DNA from: a bacterium
Lineage (GTDB): Bacteria; Hinthialibacterota; Hinthialibacteria; OLB16
Reading direction: 5' to 3'
Length of the DNA stretch: 64,000 bases
Assembly: GCA_022072055.1 (NCBI GenBank)
Contig: JAJVIK010000011.1
Coordinates: 120,587-184,586, forward strand
The notes beneath the pieces were generated by a model, which saw nothing but the letters and a program-made list of their open reading frames with translations, was not told the origin of the DNA and searched no databases. How positions within the stretch are numbered: position 1 is the first letter of the stretch; each line of letters starts with the position of its first letter. Positions 7,731-15,690 of the stretch are shown here, piece by piece. The position numbers and the translations under genes are program-made.

Positions 7731-10163
7731 ATGAGAAATAAGTTGCCGCGCCTAGCACTCCTGATTCCGGCGATTCTCGCCCTGACCGGGTTTCCCGTTT
7801 GGGCTGGGGAAGCCGACATTCAAGTCCCCGATCTTACCCAGGTGTCCTTTGCGATCCTTGGGATGAACGTGGGAGGGGTGTTCCTGATGTATGTCGGGCT
7901 GGTGGTCTGCGCCATCGGCCTTGCCTTCGGGATGGTTCAATATCAGCAGACCATAGCCAAACCCGCCCACCAATCGATGCTCTCCGTCTCGAACCTGATC
8001 TGGGAGACATGTAAGAGTTATTTGCTCCAGCAGGGGAAATTCCTGGCGATTCTGTGGGTCTTGATCGGGGCCTGCATCGTCTACTACTTCATGGTTCTCC
8101 AGCAGCGTTCGGTGGGGGATGTGGGGGTCATCCTGGCCGCTTCGGTCTTTGGAATCCTGGGCTCCTACGGCGTGGCGTGGTTCGGCATGCGGATCAACAC
8201 TCAGGCCAACTCCAGGAGCGCTTTCGCGGCGCTCAAGGGCCTTCCATGGGAGGCGCTGGCCATCCCGATGCGTTCGGGCATGAGCGTCGGATTGCTGCTG
8301 ATTTCGGTCGAGCTGTTCTTCATGATCTGCATCCTCGTGTTCCTCCCGCCGGAGCTCAAGGGACCCTCCTTCATCGGGTTCGCGATTGGTGAATCGCTGG
8401 GCGCGGCGGCGCTGCGAATCTGCGGTGGGATCTTCACCAAAATCGCAGACATCGGCTCCGACCTGATGAAGATTGTGTTCCAGTTGCCCGAGGATGATCC
8501 CAAGAACCCGGGCGTGATCGCGGACTGCACGGGCGACAACGCGGGGGATAGCGTCGGGCCGACCGCCGATGGGTTTGAAACCTATGGCGTGACCGGCGTG
8601 GCCCTGATCGCGTTCCTCGCGCTGGTTCTGGCCACCAATCAGCTCCTCTGCGCGCAGCTCATCATCTGGATCTTCGTGATGCGCATCCTGATGGTGGTGA
8701 CCTCGCTCGGATCGTACCTGGTCAACGAGCGCATCTCCGCCTCCAAATTCTCCGAGGCCAAGGAGTTCAATCCGGAGAAGCCGCTCACCATGCTGGTGTG
8801 GCTGACCTCGGTGGTCTCGATTGTGGTGACCTTCATCGCGAGCTTCGGGCTGTTGTCGGGCGTGGAGGGAATTCACCCGGACCTGTGGTGGGTCCTTTCC
8901 ATCATTATCAGCTGTGGCACCGCGGCGGGCGCCCTGATTCCTGAGTTCACCAAGATCTTCACCAGCACCGAGTCGCGGCATGTTAAGGAAGTTGTGACCG
9001 CCTCCAAACAAGGAGGCGCCTCGTTGAACATCCTTTCGGGCTTTGTGGCGGGGAATTTCTCCGCCTTTTGGGAAGGGCTCCTGATCCTGACCCTCATGGT
9101 GATCGCCTCGATCCTCTCTGGGCATGCCGCGATCACCGGGATGATCCCCCCGGAAATCGCCTTCGCCGGGCCGATTTTCGCCTTCGGGCTCGTGGCCTTC
9201 GGGTTCCTCGGGATGGGTCCGGTCACCATCGCGGTGGACAGCTTCGGGCCGGTTTCGGACAACGCCCAGTCGGTCTATGAGCTCAGCCAGATCGAGGCGA
9301 TTCCCAACATCAAGGAAGACATCAGGAAAAACTTCGGGTTCGAGCCGGACTTCGAGAACGCCAAGTACAACCTGGAACGCAACGACGGAGCAGGGAACAC
9401 CTTCAAGGCCACCGCCAAACCGGTGCTGATCGGAACGGCGGTGGTGGGGGCCACCACGATGATCTTCGGGATTATCCTGTTGCTCAACCACACCATTGCC
9501 CACGGCAAGGTGGTCGAGATGCTCAGCCTGGTGAATCCGGAGATCGTCCTCGGCTTCATCATGGGGGGGGCTGTGATCTATTGGTTCACCGGCGCCTCGA
9601 CCCAGGCGGTGGTCACCGGCGCTTATCGGGCCGTGGTTTACATCAAGGAGAACATGAAGCTCGACGCCACCAAGGCTTCGATCGAAGACTCCAAGGAAGT
9701 GGTGAAGATTTGCACGATCTACGCCCAAAAGGGGATGTTCAACATCTTCGTGTCGATCTTCTGCCTTTCGCTTTCGCTGGCCTTCTTCAATGCCTTTTTC
9801 TTCATCGCCTACCTGGTCAGCATCGCCTTCTTCGGGCTTTTCCAGGCGATCTTCATGGCCAACGCGGGTGGGGCCTGGGATAACGCCAAGAAGATCGTGG
9901 AGGTGGACCTGCGCGCCAAGAACACCGAACTCCACGCCGCCAGCGTGGTGGGAGACACCGTGGGCGATCCGTTCAAGGACACCTCCTCGGTGGCGATGAA
10001 CCCGATCATCAAATTCACCACCCTGTTCGGGCTGCTGGCGACCGAGATCGCGGTGACCATCACCCAGCCTGGGCTGAAGCTCGGTGTCGCCATCGTGCTG
10101 TTCCTGGTGGCGCTCACCTTTATTTACCGCTCCTTCTACGGGATGCGGATTCCGGAGGAGTGA
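7731..10163 (+). CDS. hppA: Membrane-bound cation-translocating pyrophosphatase, divergent, K+-independent type
   Basis: 810 aa, longer than the 660-770 typical of the family, with about 16 hydrophobic segments. It couples PPi hydrolysis to pumping of H+ (or Na+) across the inner membrane. Core motifs are present: IADIGSD (first Asp near residue 240), LPEDDPKNP, IADCTGDNAGDSVG, FGPVSDNAQ, GGAWDNAKK and VVGDTVGDPFKDTSSVAMNP. The K+-dependence position reads GNTFKAT with Lys at about residue 559, which in this family marks K+-independent enzymes. Compared with the usual DVGADLVGKVEAGIPEDDP, this protein has DIGSDLMKIVFQLPEDDP: one residue shorter and without the Glu of GKVE. The ATG at 7731 gives a plausible exported first segment; an upstream in-frame ATG (7629) adds only basic non-homologous residues. 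It appears to be its own unit, with a hairpin downstream at 10233. The transported ion is not decided. Confidence 0.92.
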   Translation: MRNKLPRLALLIPAILALTGFPVWAGEADIQVPDLTQVSFAILGMNVGGVFLMYVGLVVCAIGLAFGMVQYQQTIAKPAHQSMLSVSNLIWETCKSYLLQQGKFLAILWVLIGACIVYYFMVLQQRSVGDVGVILAASVFGILGSYGVAWFGMRINTQANSRSAFAALKGLPWEALAIPMRSGMSVGLLLISVELFFMICILVFLPPELKGPSFIGFAIGESLGAAALRICGGIFTKIADIGSDLMKIVFQLPEDDPKNPGVIADCTGDNAGDSVGPTADGFETYGVTGVALIAFLALVLATNQLLCAQLIIWIFVMRILMVVTSLGSYLVNERISASKFSEAKEFNPEKPLTMLVWLTSVVSIVVTFIASFGLLSGVEGIHPDLWWVLSIIISCGTAAGALIPEFTKIFTSTESRHVKEVVTASKQGGASLNILSGFVAGNFSAFWEGLLILTLMVIASILSGHAAITGMIPPEIAFAGPIFAFGLVAFGFLGMGPVTIAVDSFGPVSDNAQSVYELSQIEAIPNIKEDIRKNFGFEPDFENAKYNLERNDGAGNTFKATAKPVLIGTAVVGATTMIFGIILLLNHTIAHGKVVEMLSLVNPEIVLGFIMGGAVIYWFTGASTQAVVTGAYRAVVYIKENMKLDATKASIEDSKEVVKICTIYAQKGMFNIFVSIFCLSLSLAFFNAFFFIAYLVSIAFFGLFQAIFMANAGGAWDNAKKIVEVDLRAKNTELHAASVVGDTVGDPFKDTSSVAMNPIIKFTTLFGLLATEIAVTITQPGLKLGVAIVLFLVALTFIYRSFYGMRIPEE

Positions 10164-10193
10164 ATGGAGACTCTCGCCTAGGCGCGCCGCCCC

Positions 10194-10222
10194 TTGCGTT
10201 GGGAGCGGCTTCAGGTTATAAA
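10194..10222 (+). promoter_or_regulatory. Candidate promoter for the rpsF-ssb-rpsR-rpsT operon
   Basis: TTGCGT at 10194-10199, a 17-base spacer, and TATAAA at 10217-10222 (5 of 6 to consensus). The start point near 10229 falls directly before the first of three hairpins, giving a leader of about 128 bases. Confidence 0.45.
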
Positions 10223-10232
10223 CCTATAGTTT

Positions 10233-10265
10233 GGCGGCTCGATCATGCGGTCGAGCCGCCCTTTT
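10233..10265 (+). terminator. Strong hairpin: hppA terminator or first element of the rpsF leader
   Basis: GGCGGCTCGA (10233-10242) pairs perfectly over 10 bp with TCGAGCCGCC (10251-10260) around an 8-base loop and is followed by CTTTT. It could end hppA transcripts. It also lies just after the likely rpsF start point, so it may be part of that leader. Confidence 0.55.
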
Positions 10266-10329
10266 CAACTCTGCCTTGCTTGAGTTGAACAACCCTGCCT
10301 CCGAGCCAAGATCCGGCGTAGTCGGAGGC
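10264..10329 (+). promoter_or_regulatory. Structured rpsF leader (two further hairpins; candidate S6:S18 autoregulatory element)
   Basis: TTCAACTC (10264-10271) pairs with GAGTTGAA (10282-10289) over 8 bp. GCCTCCGA (10297-10304) pairs with TCGGAGGC (10322-10329) over 8 bp; inside its 17-base loop a GCC/GGC mini-stem leaves a GTAG bulge and an AAGATCC loop. In several bacteria the bS6:bS18 complex binds a hairpin in the rpsF leader and represses the operon. The position fits, but matching to that motif is inference. Confidence 0.4.
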
Positions 10330-10356
10330 CACTTTGACCAAAGGGAGATGTTCTGC

Positions 10357-10875
10357 ATGCAGAAGGTCCATGAGTACGAGACGCTTTACATCCTGGCTCC
10401 GGAGCTGAATGAGGAGGAGCAGCGTCGGGAGATCGCCGCGGTGGATGAGGTGATCGCCAAGAACGGCGCCGAAATCCTCAAATCCGATGTTTGGGGACGT
10501 CGCAAGCTCGCCTACCCGATCAAGAAGAGAACCGACGGAGTGTATGTTCTGTCCCGGTTCAAAGGGAGCAGCCAAGTCCCCAAGGAGCTGGAGAGCTACA
10601 TCAAGCGAACTCCGGTGGTTCTACGCCACCTGACCACGCTGGTCACCAAACAGCAACTAAAGGAAGAGGCGCGCCAGCGCGCGCTTTCCGAGAAACGCGC
10701 CGAGGAGGCCCGCGTTGCGGCGGAGGAGGCCGCCAAGCGGGAGGCCGAGGCCGAGGAGGCACGAGCCGCCGCCGAGGAGGCCGCCAAACACGAGGCCGAG
10801 GCAGGCGCGGAGGTCGCCTCCCCCGAGTCGGAGCCAGTTGTCGAGGAAGCATCGGAAGTCGCGTCCGAAGCCTGA
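10357..10875 (+). CDS. rpsF: 30S ribosomal protein bS6 with Ala/Glu-rich C-terminal tail
   Basis: 172 aa. Residues 1-100 are the S6 fold (YETLYILAPELNEEEQRREI, then GRRKLAYPIKKRTDGVYVL and VLRHLTTLV). It partners bS18 on the small-subunit platform. Residues 105-172 are a low-complexity tail of Ala/Glu/Arg repeats (EEARVAAEEAAKREAEAEEA and similar), predicted helical and charged, not found in the 95-135-aa common forms but seen in high-GC phyla. AGGGAG lies nine bases before the ATG at 10357; the ATG at 10348 abuts the same sequence and is too close. First gene of rpsF-ssb-rpsR-rpsT. Confidence 0.94.
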   Translation: MQKVHEYETLYILAPELNEEEQRREIAAVDEVIAKNGAEILKSDVWGRRKLAYPIKKRTDGVYVLSRFKGSSQVPKELESYIKRTPVVLRHLTTLVTKQQLKEEARQRALSEKRAEEARVAAEEAAKREAEAEEARAAAEEAAKHEAEAGAEVASPESEPVVEEASEVASEA

Positions 10876-10893
10876 GAAGCGGAGGAACTGAGC

Positions 10894-11337
10894 GTGCTCA
10901 ACAACATTGTCCTGATCGGAAGGTTGGTTGCCGATCCCGAAATGCGTTACACGCAAAGCGGGATCGCGGTCTGCAGCTTCTGCCTCGCGGTGGAGCGGAA
11001 CTTCAAGAACCAGGCGGGCGAGAAGGAAACCGACTTTATCAACGCGGTTGCATGGAGGAAGTCGGCGGAAATCATTTCCCAGTATGTCACCAAAGGGAAC
11101 CTCTTCTGCGTCCGCGGAGCGCTCCAATCCAGGAAATACCAGGACAAGGATGGGAACAATCGCACGGCTTTCGAGGTGGTGGTCGATGACTTCCAGTTCA
11201 TCGAGCCACGTCGTGATGGCGCGAAGGGAACGGGACAAGCGGGTCCCGGACAGCAGCGTCAAGGCCCCGGTTCGTATGGCGCGCCGCCGCCCGAACCGCC
11301 GCCTGAAAGCATGATGGATGACGATTTGCCGTTTTGA
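10894..11337 (+). CDS. ssb: Single-stranded DNA-binding protein
   Basis: 147 aa from a GTG 18 bases after rpsF. Residues 1-105 are the OB fold (LNNIVLIGRLVADPEMRYTQ, then FINAVAWRKSAEIISQYVTK and GALQSRKYQDKDGNNRTAFE). A Gly/Pro/Gln-rich linker leads to the acidic tip MMDDDLPF, the standard docking peptide for replication and repair partners. Its place between rpsF and rpsR is the common bacterial arrangement. Confidence 0.96.
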   Translation: MLNNIVLIGRLVADPEMRYTQSGIAVCSFCLAVERNFKNQAGEKETDFINAVAWRKSAEIISQYVTKGNLFCVRGALQSRKYQDKDGNNRTAFEVVVDDFQFIEPRRDGAKGTGQAGPGQQRQGPGSYGAPPPEPPPESMMDDDLPF

Positions 11338-11364
11338 AAAAACGATTCTCATAGGAGAAGCAAG

Positions 11365-11673
11365 ATGAGCAGTGAAAGAACCCCAGGCCGCAGGGAACCC
11401 AGGGCCGGAGGTCCCCGAGAAGGGCGCGATTCCGGACCCGGTCGTGGCGGCGCGCAAAAGCGCTTCAGCCGCCGGAAGTTCTGCCGTTTCTCGGCGGATA
11501 AGGTGGAGTATATTGATTACAAGAACTACCGCTTGCTCCGAGAGCTGGTCACCGAACGCGGGAAGATCAAGCCCCGCGGCCAGACCGGCACCAGCGCGAA
11601 GTTCCAGCGGATGCTGGCGGTGGCCATCAAACGCGCGCGCCAGATGGCGCTGATTTCGCCGACCAAGGCTTAA
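11365..11673 (+). CDS. rpsR: 30S ribosomal protein bS18
   Basis: 102 aa. After about 30 residues of Arg/Gly-rich disordered head comes the S18 core: [35 protein letters not shown] and [21 protein letters not shown]-like basic helices (positions 30-95). It forms a heterodimer with bS6 on the platform of the small subunit. AGGAGAAG precedes the ATG. It is 27 bases after ssb. Confidence 0.95.
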   Translation: MSSERTPGRREPRAGGPREGRDSGPGRGGAQKRFSRRKFCRFSADKVEYIDYKNYRLLRELVTERGKIKPRGQTGTSAKFQRMLAVAIKRARQMALISPTKA

Positions 11674-11691
11674 GAGAGGCACGAAAGAGAC

Positions 11692-11958
11692 ATGGCCCAT
11701 CACAAATCCGCCATTAAGAGGCTTAAGACCAACGAGAAATCCCGCGTGCGGAATCATTCCGCCAAGTCGCGCTGCCGGACTCTGGAAAAGAATCTGCGCG
11801 CGGCGGTCCAGTCGGGTAAGAAGAACGAGGCCGAAACCCAGCTCCAAGTTGTTCAAAAGGCGCTGGATCAGGCCCGCTCGCACGGAATTCTCAAGGCCGA
11901 GACTGTTTCCCGGAAGAAGGGACGTCTCATGAAGCTGGTCAATCAGCTCACCGCCTGA
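11692..11958 (+). CDS. rpsT: 30S ribosomal protein bS20
   Basis: 88 aa, standard length. MAHHKSAIKRLKTNEKSRVR followed by Lys/Arg-rich helices typical of S20, which binds 16S rRNA at the bottom of the body. It lies 18 bases after rpsR, in the place where rplI (bL9) usually follows rpsR. rpsT is more often a stand-alone gene. A hairpin follows at 11985. Confidence 0.95.
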   Translation: MAHHKSAIKRLKTNEKSRVRNHSAKSRCRTLEKNLRAAVQSGKKNEAETQLQVVQKALDQARSHGILKAETVSRKKGRLMKLVNQLTA

Positions 11959-11984
11959 AGTCGCGTTTTCGAGACTGAACGGAG

Positions 11985-12014
11985 GGGGCGGGTTCGAACG
12001 GACCCGCCCCGGTT
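11985..12014 (+). terminator. Hairpin after rpsT, abutting rimO
   Basis: GGGGCGGGT (11985-11993) pairs perfectly over 9 bp with ACCCGCCCC (12002-12010) around an 8-base loop. The following GGTTTA is a poor U-run, so termination may be partial. The hairpin ends only 5 bases before the first possible rimO ATG, so it could also hide rimO's start region. The loop contains TTCGAA but this is not a tRNA T-arm. Confidence 0.5.
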
Positions 12015-12015
12015 T

Positions 12016-13488
12016 ATGTCCATGACCCCGATCCTCGAAACGACCTCCCAAGAGTCGGTCGCGCGGCATCTACACGATCTCCCGGCCCATGGGCGCAAGG
12101 CCCACATCGTTTCCCTCGGATGCCCCAAGAACCTGGTGGATACCGAGCGCTATATGGCCCTCCTTGACAGCCAGGGGTATTCCCTTGCGGACTCGCCTGA
12201 GGAGGCCGATCTGATCCTGGTCAACACCTGCGGCTTTATCGACAACGCCAAGACCGAATCCATCGACGCGATCATCGAGCTTGGAGAAGGGAAGCGACCC
12301 GGGCAATCGTTGGTGGTCGCCGGGTGCTTGGTGGACCGGTATCGCGAGAGTCTGGTGAGTGAGTTTCCCGAAGTGGACCTATGGCTCGACCTGGCCGATT
12401 TCGGCGAGACTCCTGAACGCCTCGCCCGAGTTACTCAAGCCAGTCTCCCCGAGGACTATCGTCCGCTGGCCATGACCGCGAATCGGAATGGCGCGGGAAT
12501 CCCGTGGGCGTCCTTCCGGCGGGTGATGCTCACGCCCCGCCACGCCAGCTACCTGAAGATTTCCGAGGGGTGCGATCACAGTTGCTCGTTCTGCGCGATT
12601 CCCTCCTTCAAGGGCAAACAGCGAAGCGTCGCGCTCGGGACCCTGGTGGCCGAGGCCGAGGCCCTGGCTCGCAACGGAGTTCGGGAACTCACGTTGATCG
12701 GGCAGGACACCGTGGCCTACGGGCGCGACCTCGATCCCTCGCGCTCGGTCAATTTGAGGACTCTCCTGGAGCGTCTCTGCGAAATCGAAAACCTCCGCTG
12801 GCTTCGAGTCCTCTACACCTATCCGACACGCTTGGCCGAGGAGCTCGAGTGGGCATACCTCAACCTGCCAAAGATGGTTCCGTATCTCGACCTACCGCTC
12901 CAACATCTTTCTGATCCGGTCCTGGAGCGGATGCGCCGCGGCACTCCTTACGAGAGCATCCGTGAGCACATCCTCCGACTCAGGTCTTCCGTTCCAAGCC
13001 TTGTGATTCGCTCCACCTGCATTGTCGGTTTCCCGGGGGAGGGATCAAGCGACTTCAAGCTCCTGCGGGAGCGGTTTGAGGAACTGGAGGTGGATCACCT
13101 GGGGGTGTTCCGGTATTCGGATGAGGAGGGAACGCGCGGCTTTGACCTGGACCGGAAGGTCCCCGCGCGGACCGCCGCGAAACGTCACCAGGAAATGTTC
13201 GCTTGGTCCGCCGAACACTGTCAGGGGCGCGCGCGAGGGCGGCTAGGGGATGTTTACGAAGTGTTGGTGGATGGAGCCTGCGAAGCGCCCCTTGAAGTCT
13301 TTCCCGGAGCGCGCCCCGAAGGGCAGTGGTGGCGCGGGCGCTGGTATGGTCAGGCCCCTGAAATCGATGGTTGCGTGTACTTCCAAGGCCGCAACATCAA
13401 ACCCGGCGGCTTTGTGGGAGTGCGGCTTGAGTCGGCGTCGTATCCGGACTACTTGGGAACGCCGTTGATTGATCCGCCGGAGGGATGA
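12016..13488 (+). CDS. rimO: Ribosomal protein uS12 methylthiotransferase RimO
   Basis: 490 aa. It adds a methylthio group to an Asp of ribosomal protein uS12 using two 4Fe-4S clusters and SAM. UPF0004 domain: IVSLGCPKNLVDTE near residue 33, NTCGFIDNAKTES and VAGCLVDRY supply the three auxiliary-cluster Cys. Radical-SAM domain: ISEGCDHSCSFCAIPSFKG with the CxxxCxxC triad near residue 180. The C-terminal 70 residues are a TRAM-like domain. The first 25 residues are not conserved and no ribosome site is visible before ATG 12016, so the true start may be 12022 or later. Neighbouring ribosomal genes agree with the role. Confidence 0.93.
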   Translation: MSMTPILETTSQESVARHLHDLPAHGRKAHIVSLGCPKNLVDTERYMALLDSQGYSLADSPEEADLILVNTCGFIDNAKTESIDAIIELGEGKRPGQSLVVAGCLVDRYRESLVSEFPEVDLWLDLADFGETPERLARVTQASLPEDYRPLAMTANRNGAGIPWASFRRVMLTPRHASYLKISEGCDHSCSFCAIPSFKGKQRSVALGTLVAEAEALARNGVRELTLIGQDTVAYGRDLDPSRSVNLRTLLERLCEIENLRWLRVLYTYPTRLAEELEWAYLNLPKMVPYLDLPLQHLSDPVLERMRRGTPYESIREHILRLRSSVPSLVIRSTCIVGFPGEGSSDFKLLRERFEELEVDHLGVFRYSDEEGTRGFDLDRKVPARTAAKRHQEMFAWSAEHCQGRARGRLGDVYEVLVDGACEAPLEVFPGARPEGQWWRGRWYGQAPEIDGCVYFQGRNIKPGGFVGVRLESASYPDYLGTPLIDPPEG

Positions 13489-13531
13489 CTCGACAGGTGA
13501 GACGTCAACGGTTGCGTGATGAGTGGGAAGA

Positions 13532-14476
13532 TTAGAGACTTCTCAACACCCACTCCCCCTGTCGCCGGATTCCCTCCCGCCAGTCCACCTTCGGATCAAA
13601 CCCCAGTTCGCTCCTTGCCAGAGTGATATCCGCCTCAGTGGCGGCCACATCCCCGGGAGCCTTGGGCTCGTACTCGATCTTGAGGGGTTTACCCACCACG
13701 GTGGCCATGTAATCGAGCACCTCGGATAGACGGACTGTCGCGCCCCCTCCGATGTTGTAGACCCCGGAGGGGGTGGGGTGTTCGGCGGCTAGAAGGAAGC
13801 CCTCCACCACATCCGAGACATACGTAAAGTTCCGCACTTGGCTTCCATCCCCGAACACATGGATCGCCTCTCCGCCGTACGCCGCGCGAAGAAAACGGTC
13901 GAAAGCCATGTCCGGGCGCTGCCTGGGCCCAAACACGGTGAACAGCCGGAGCGAGACGCTGGGAACCGACATTACCTCGCGATAGACATCACACAGTTTC
14001 TCCGCCGCGAGCTTGGTGACCCCATAGGGCGAAGCCGGGCGGAGACGCGAGTCCTCGCGAGCCGGGAGGTCCGGAGTGTTGCCATACACCGAGGAGCTTG
14101 AGGCGTTCACAAACTTGGCGAGTCGGCTTTTCGCGCAGGCCTCAAGCAGGCGCTGAGTGGCCATCAGGTTTTCCTGGAGGTAGCTGTCGAAGGTGTCCCC
14201 CCAACTGGAGCGGACCCCCGCTCGCGCCGCCAGGTGGAACACCGTCTCCACGCCCGGCAAGGCATGCTCCAGCACGTGCGGATGGTTCAGGTCCCCCTCG
14301 ATGAACCGAAATCCGGGATGGCCAAGAAAGTGGTTCAGGTTGGCCCGCTTCCGCTCGATCTCATAGAACGGGGTGAGACAGTCCACACCCACCACATTCG
14401 CCCCGCGCGCGAGCAGCGCCTCGACAAGGTGCGATCCGATGAACCCGGCGCAGCCGGTGACAAGAACTTTCCGCAT
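13532..14476 (-). CDS. NAD-dependent sugar-nucleotide epimerase/dehydratase (GalE / UDP-glucuronate epimerase type)
   Basis: 314 aa, extended short-chain dehydrogenase fold. VLVTGCAGFIGSHLVEAL is the N-terminal NAD-binding Gly motif. DLNHPHVLEHALPGVETVFH and LAARAGVRSSW follow, with Ser in NASSSSVYGNT and the YxxxK pair in SPYGVTKLAAEK. The closest pattern is UDP-glucuronate 4-epimerase or UDP-glucose 4-epimerase (ARAGVRSSWGDTFDSYLQEN). It would act in the cytoplasm to supply sugars for surface polysaccharide. It is transcribed away from lpxB from a 66-base shared region and has no other minus-strand partner. The exact substrate cannot be fixed from sequence. Confidence 0.85.
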   Translation of the reverse strand: MRKVLVTGCAGFIGSHLVEALLARGANVVGVDCLTPFYEIERKRANLNHFLGHPGFRFIEGDLNHPHVLEHALPGVETVFHLAARAGVRSSWGDTFDSYLQENLMATQRLLEACAKSRLAKFVNASSSSVYGNTPDLPAREDSRLRPASPYGVTKLAAEKLCDVYREVMSVPSVSLRLFTVFGPRQRPDMAFDRFLRAAYGGEAIHVFGDGSQVRNFTYVSDVVEGFLLAAEHPTPSGVYNIGGGATVRLSEVLDYMATVVGKPLKIEYEPKAPGDVAATEADITLARSELGFDPKVDWREGIRRQGEWVLRSL

Positions 14477-14542
14477 GGGTTGAGACTGAAGGAGCGCTCG
14501 GATTGTGTCAACCTAGCGGTCGGTGACAGAATCGACGAGACC

Positions 14543-15679
14543 ATGCGCAAGTGTTTCTTCATAGCGGGCGAGGATTCCGGAGACCGGCACGCCGCCGATG
14601 TGATCCGAGAACTCCGCTTGCTTGCCCCGGGCCTGGAGATTCACGCCTTTGGCGGCGAGCGGATGCGGGAAGCGGGCGCCGTCCTCCACTACCCGTTGCC
14701 GACCCTATCGTCGGTGGCCCTCGGCTGGATCAAGAATGTCTTCAAGTTCCGCCGCCTTGGCCACCTGGTCTTGAGCCTCTGCCGGGAGCATTCCGTCGAC
14801 ACGCTGGTGCTTGTGGACTTCCCTGGGTTCAACCTCCGTGTGGCCGCCGCCGCGAGGAGGCAGGGGCTGCGCGTGATCTACTACATCTCCCCTCAAGTCT
14901 GGGCCTGGAGGACAGGCAGAGTCCGAGGAATGAGACGGGACCTCGACATGGTCCTGACCATCCTCCCCTTTGAGGAGCGCTTCCTGAGCGACAGAGGGGT
15001 CCCGGCGCGGTTTGTCGGGCATCCCCTGGTGGATCGCCTGCGCGAGAGGCGCGAGCCGATGGCGATCCGCGAGGCTCACGGACTTCCCCTCGATCCCAGC
15101 ACCCGCCTGGTCGGTCTCTTGCCGGGGAGTCGGACCAGCGAAGTGGCTCGGCTCGCGCCGGTCCTCGCGAAGTTAGCGGGGGTCCTTTGCGAGCGCGCAA
15201 AGGACCTCCATTTCGTGGTCCCCAAGGCGGATTCGATCTCCTCGGAGGAACTCAGGTCCCATTTCGAAGGCGATTATCCCTGGACGCTCGTGGAAGACCC
15301 CGCGCCGGATCTGCGCGCCTGCTTTAGAGTCTCGGTCACAAAGAGTGGAACCTCGACCCTGGAAAACGCTATTCTAGGGGTGCCTCAGGTGATTGTGTAC
15401 AAGGCGGGACTCCTTGAGGCGTGGATTGCGCGCCGTGTGGTCCATGTTCCGTGGCTGGGACTCGTGAATATCCTGGCGGGGAGGGAAATCTGCCCGGAGT
15501 TCTTGCAGGAAGGGTGCGAAGCGGAGAGAATGGCTCCGGTGGTCCTTGATCTCATTGAAGATACGCCTCGCAGGAAGCAGATGCTGGAGGACCTTTCGGC
15601 GGTGGCGGAATCCCTGGGGGAAGGGAACGCGGCCCGTCGCGCGGCCGAGCAAATCCTGCATCAGATCGACATCAGCTGA
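14543..15679 (+). CDS. lpxB: Lipid-A-disaccharide synthase
   Basis: 378 aa, family length. It joins UDP-2,3-diacylglucosamine and lipid X (GT19) at the inner membrane. Landmarks: FIAGEDSGDRHAADVI at the start (the AGExSGD signature), AFGGERMREAG, DFPGFNLRVAAAARRQG, YYISPQVWAWRTGRV, LPFEERFL, FVGHPLVDRL, LLPGSRTSEVARL and SVTKSGTSTLENAI. The ATG at 14543 begins exactly at the conserved strand; earlier in-frame starts lie inside the opposing epimerase region. Presence of lpxB implies lipid A and an outer membrane. The cyclase gene follows 11 bases later. Confidence 0.95.
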   Translation: MRKCFFIAGEDSGDRHAADVIRELRLLAPGLEIHAFGGERMREAGAVLHYPLPTLSSVALGWIKNVFKFRRLGHLVLSLCREHSVDTLVLVDFPGFNLRVAAAARRQGLRVIYYISPQVWAWRTGRVRGMRRDLDMVLTILPFEERFLSDRGVPARFVGHPLVDRLRERREPMAIREAHGLPLDPSTRLVGLLPGSRTSEVARLAPVLAKLAGVLCERAKDLHFVVPKADSISSEELRSHFEGDYPWTLVEDPAPDLRACFRVSVTKSGTSTLENAILGVPQVIVYKAGLLEAWIARRVVHVPWLGLVNILAGREICPEFLQEGCEAERMAPVVLDLIEDTPRRKQMLEDLSAVAESLGEGNAARRAAEQILHQIDIS

Positions 15680-15690
15680 AGGGTGTGTTC

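Noticed and set aside
7752-9935. Long open frame on the minus strand across the pyrophosphatase gene (about 727 residues)
   Set aside because: Its translation is low-complexity (Asp/His/Arg/Gly-rich), a frame-bias shadow of a GC-rich gene with strong motifs on the plus strand.
11985-12010. TTCGAA in a hairpin after rpsT, considered as a tRNA T-arm
   Set aside because: No acceptor, D or anticodon arms around it; it is the loop of a simple 9-bp stem.
13518-13554. GAGTGGG...CCCACTC inverted repeat at the convergent rimO/epimerase ends
   Set aside because: Loop of over 20 bases, inner pairing weak, and half of it lies in the epimerase coding end; not convincing as a terminator.
14503-14508. TTGACA on the minus strand upstream of the epimerase gene
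   Set aside because: No -10 at 16-18 bases, and the implied start would coincide with the ATG.
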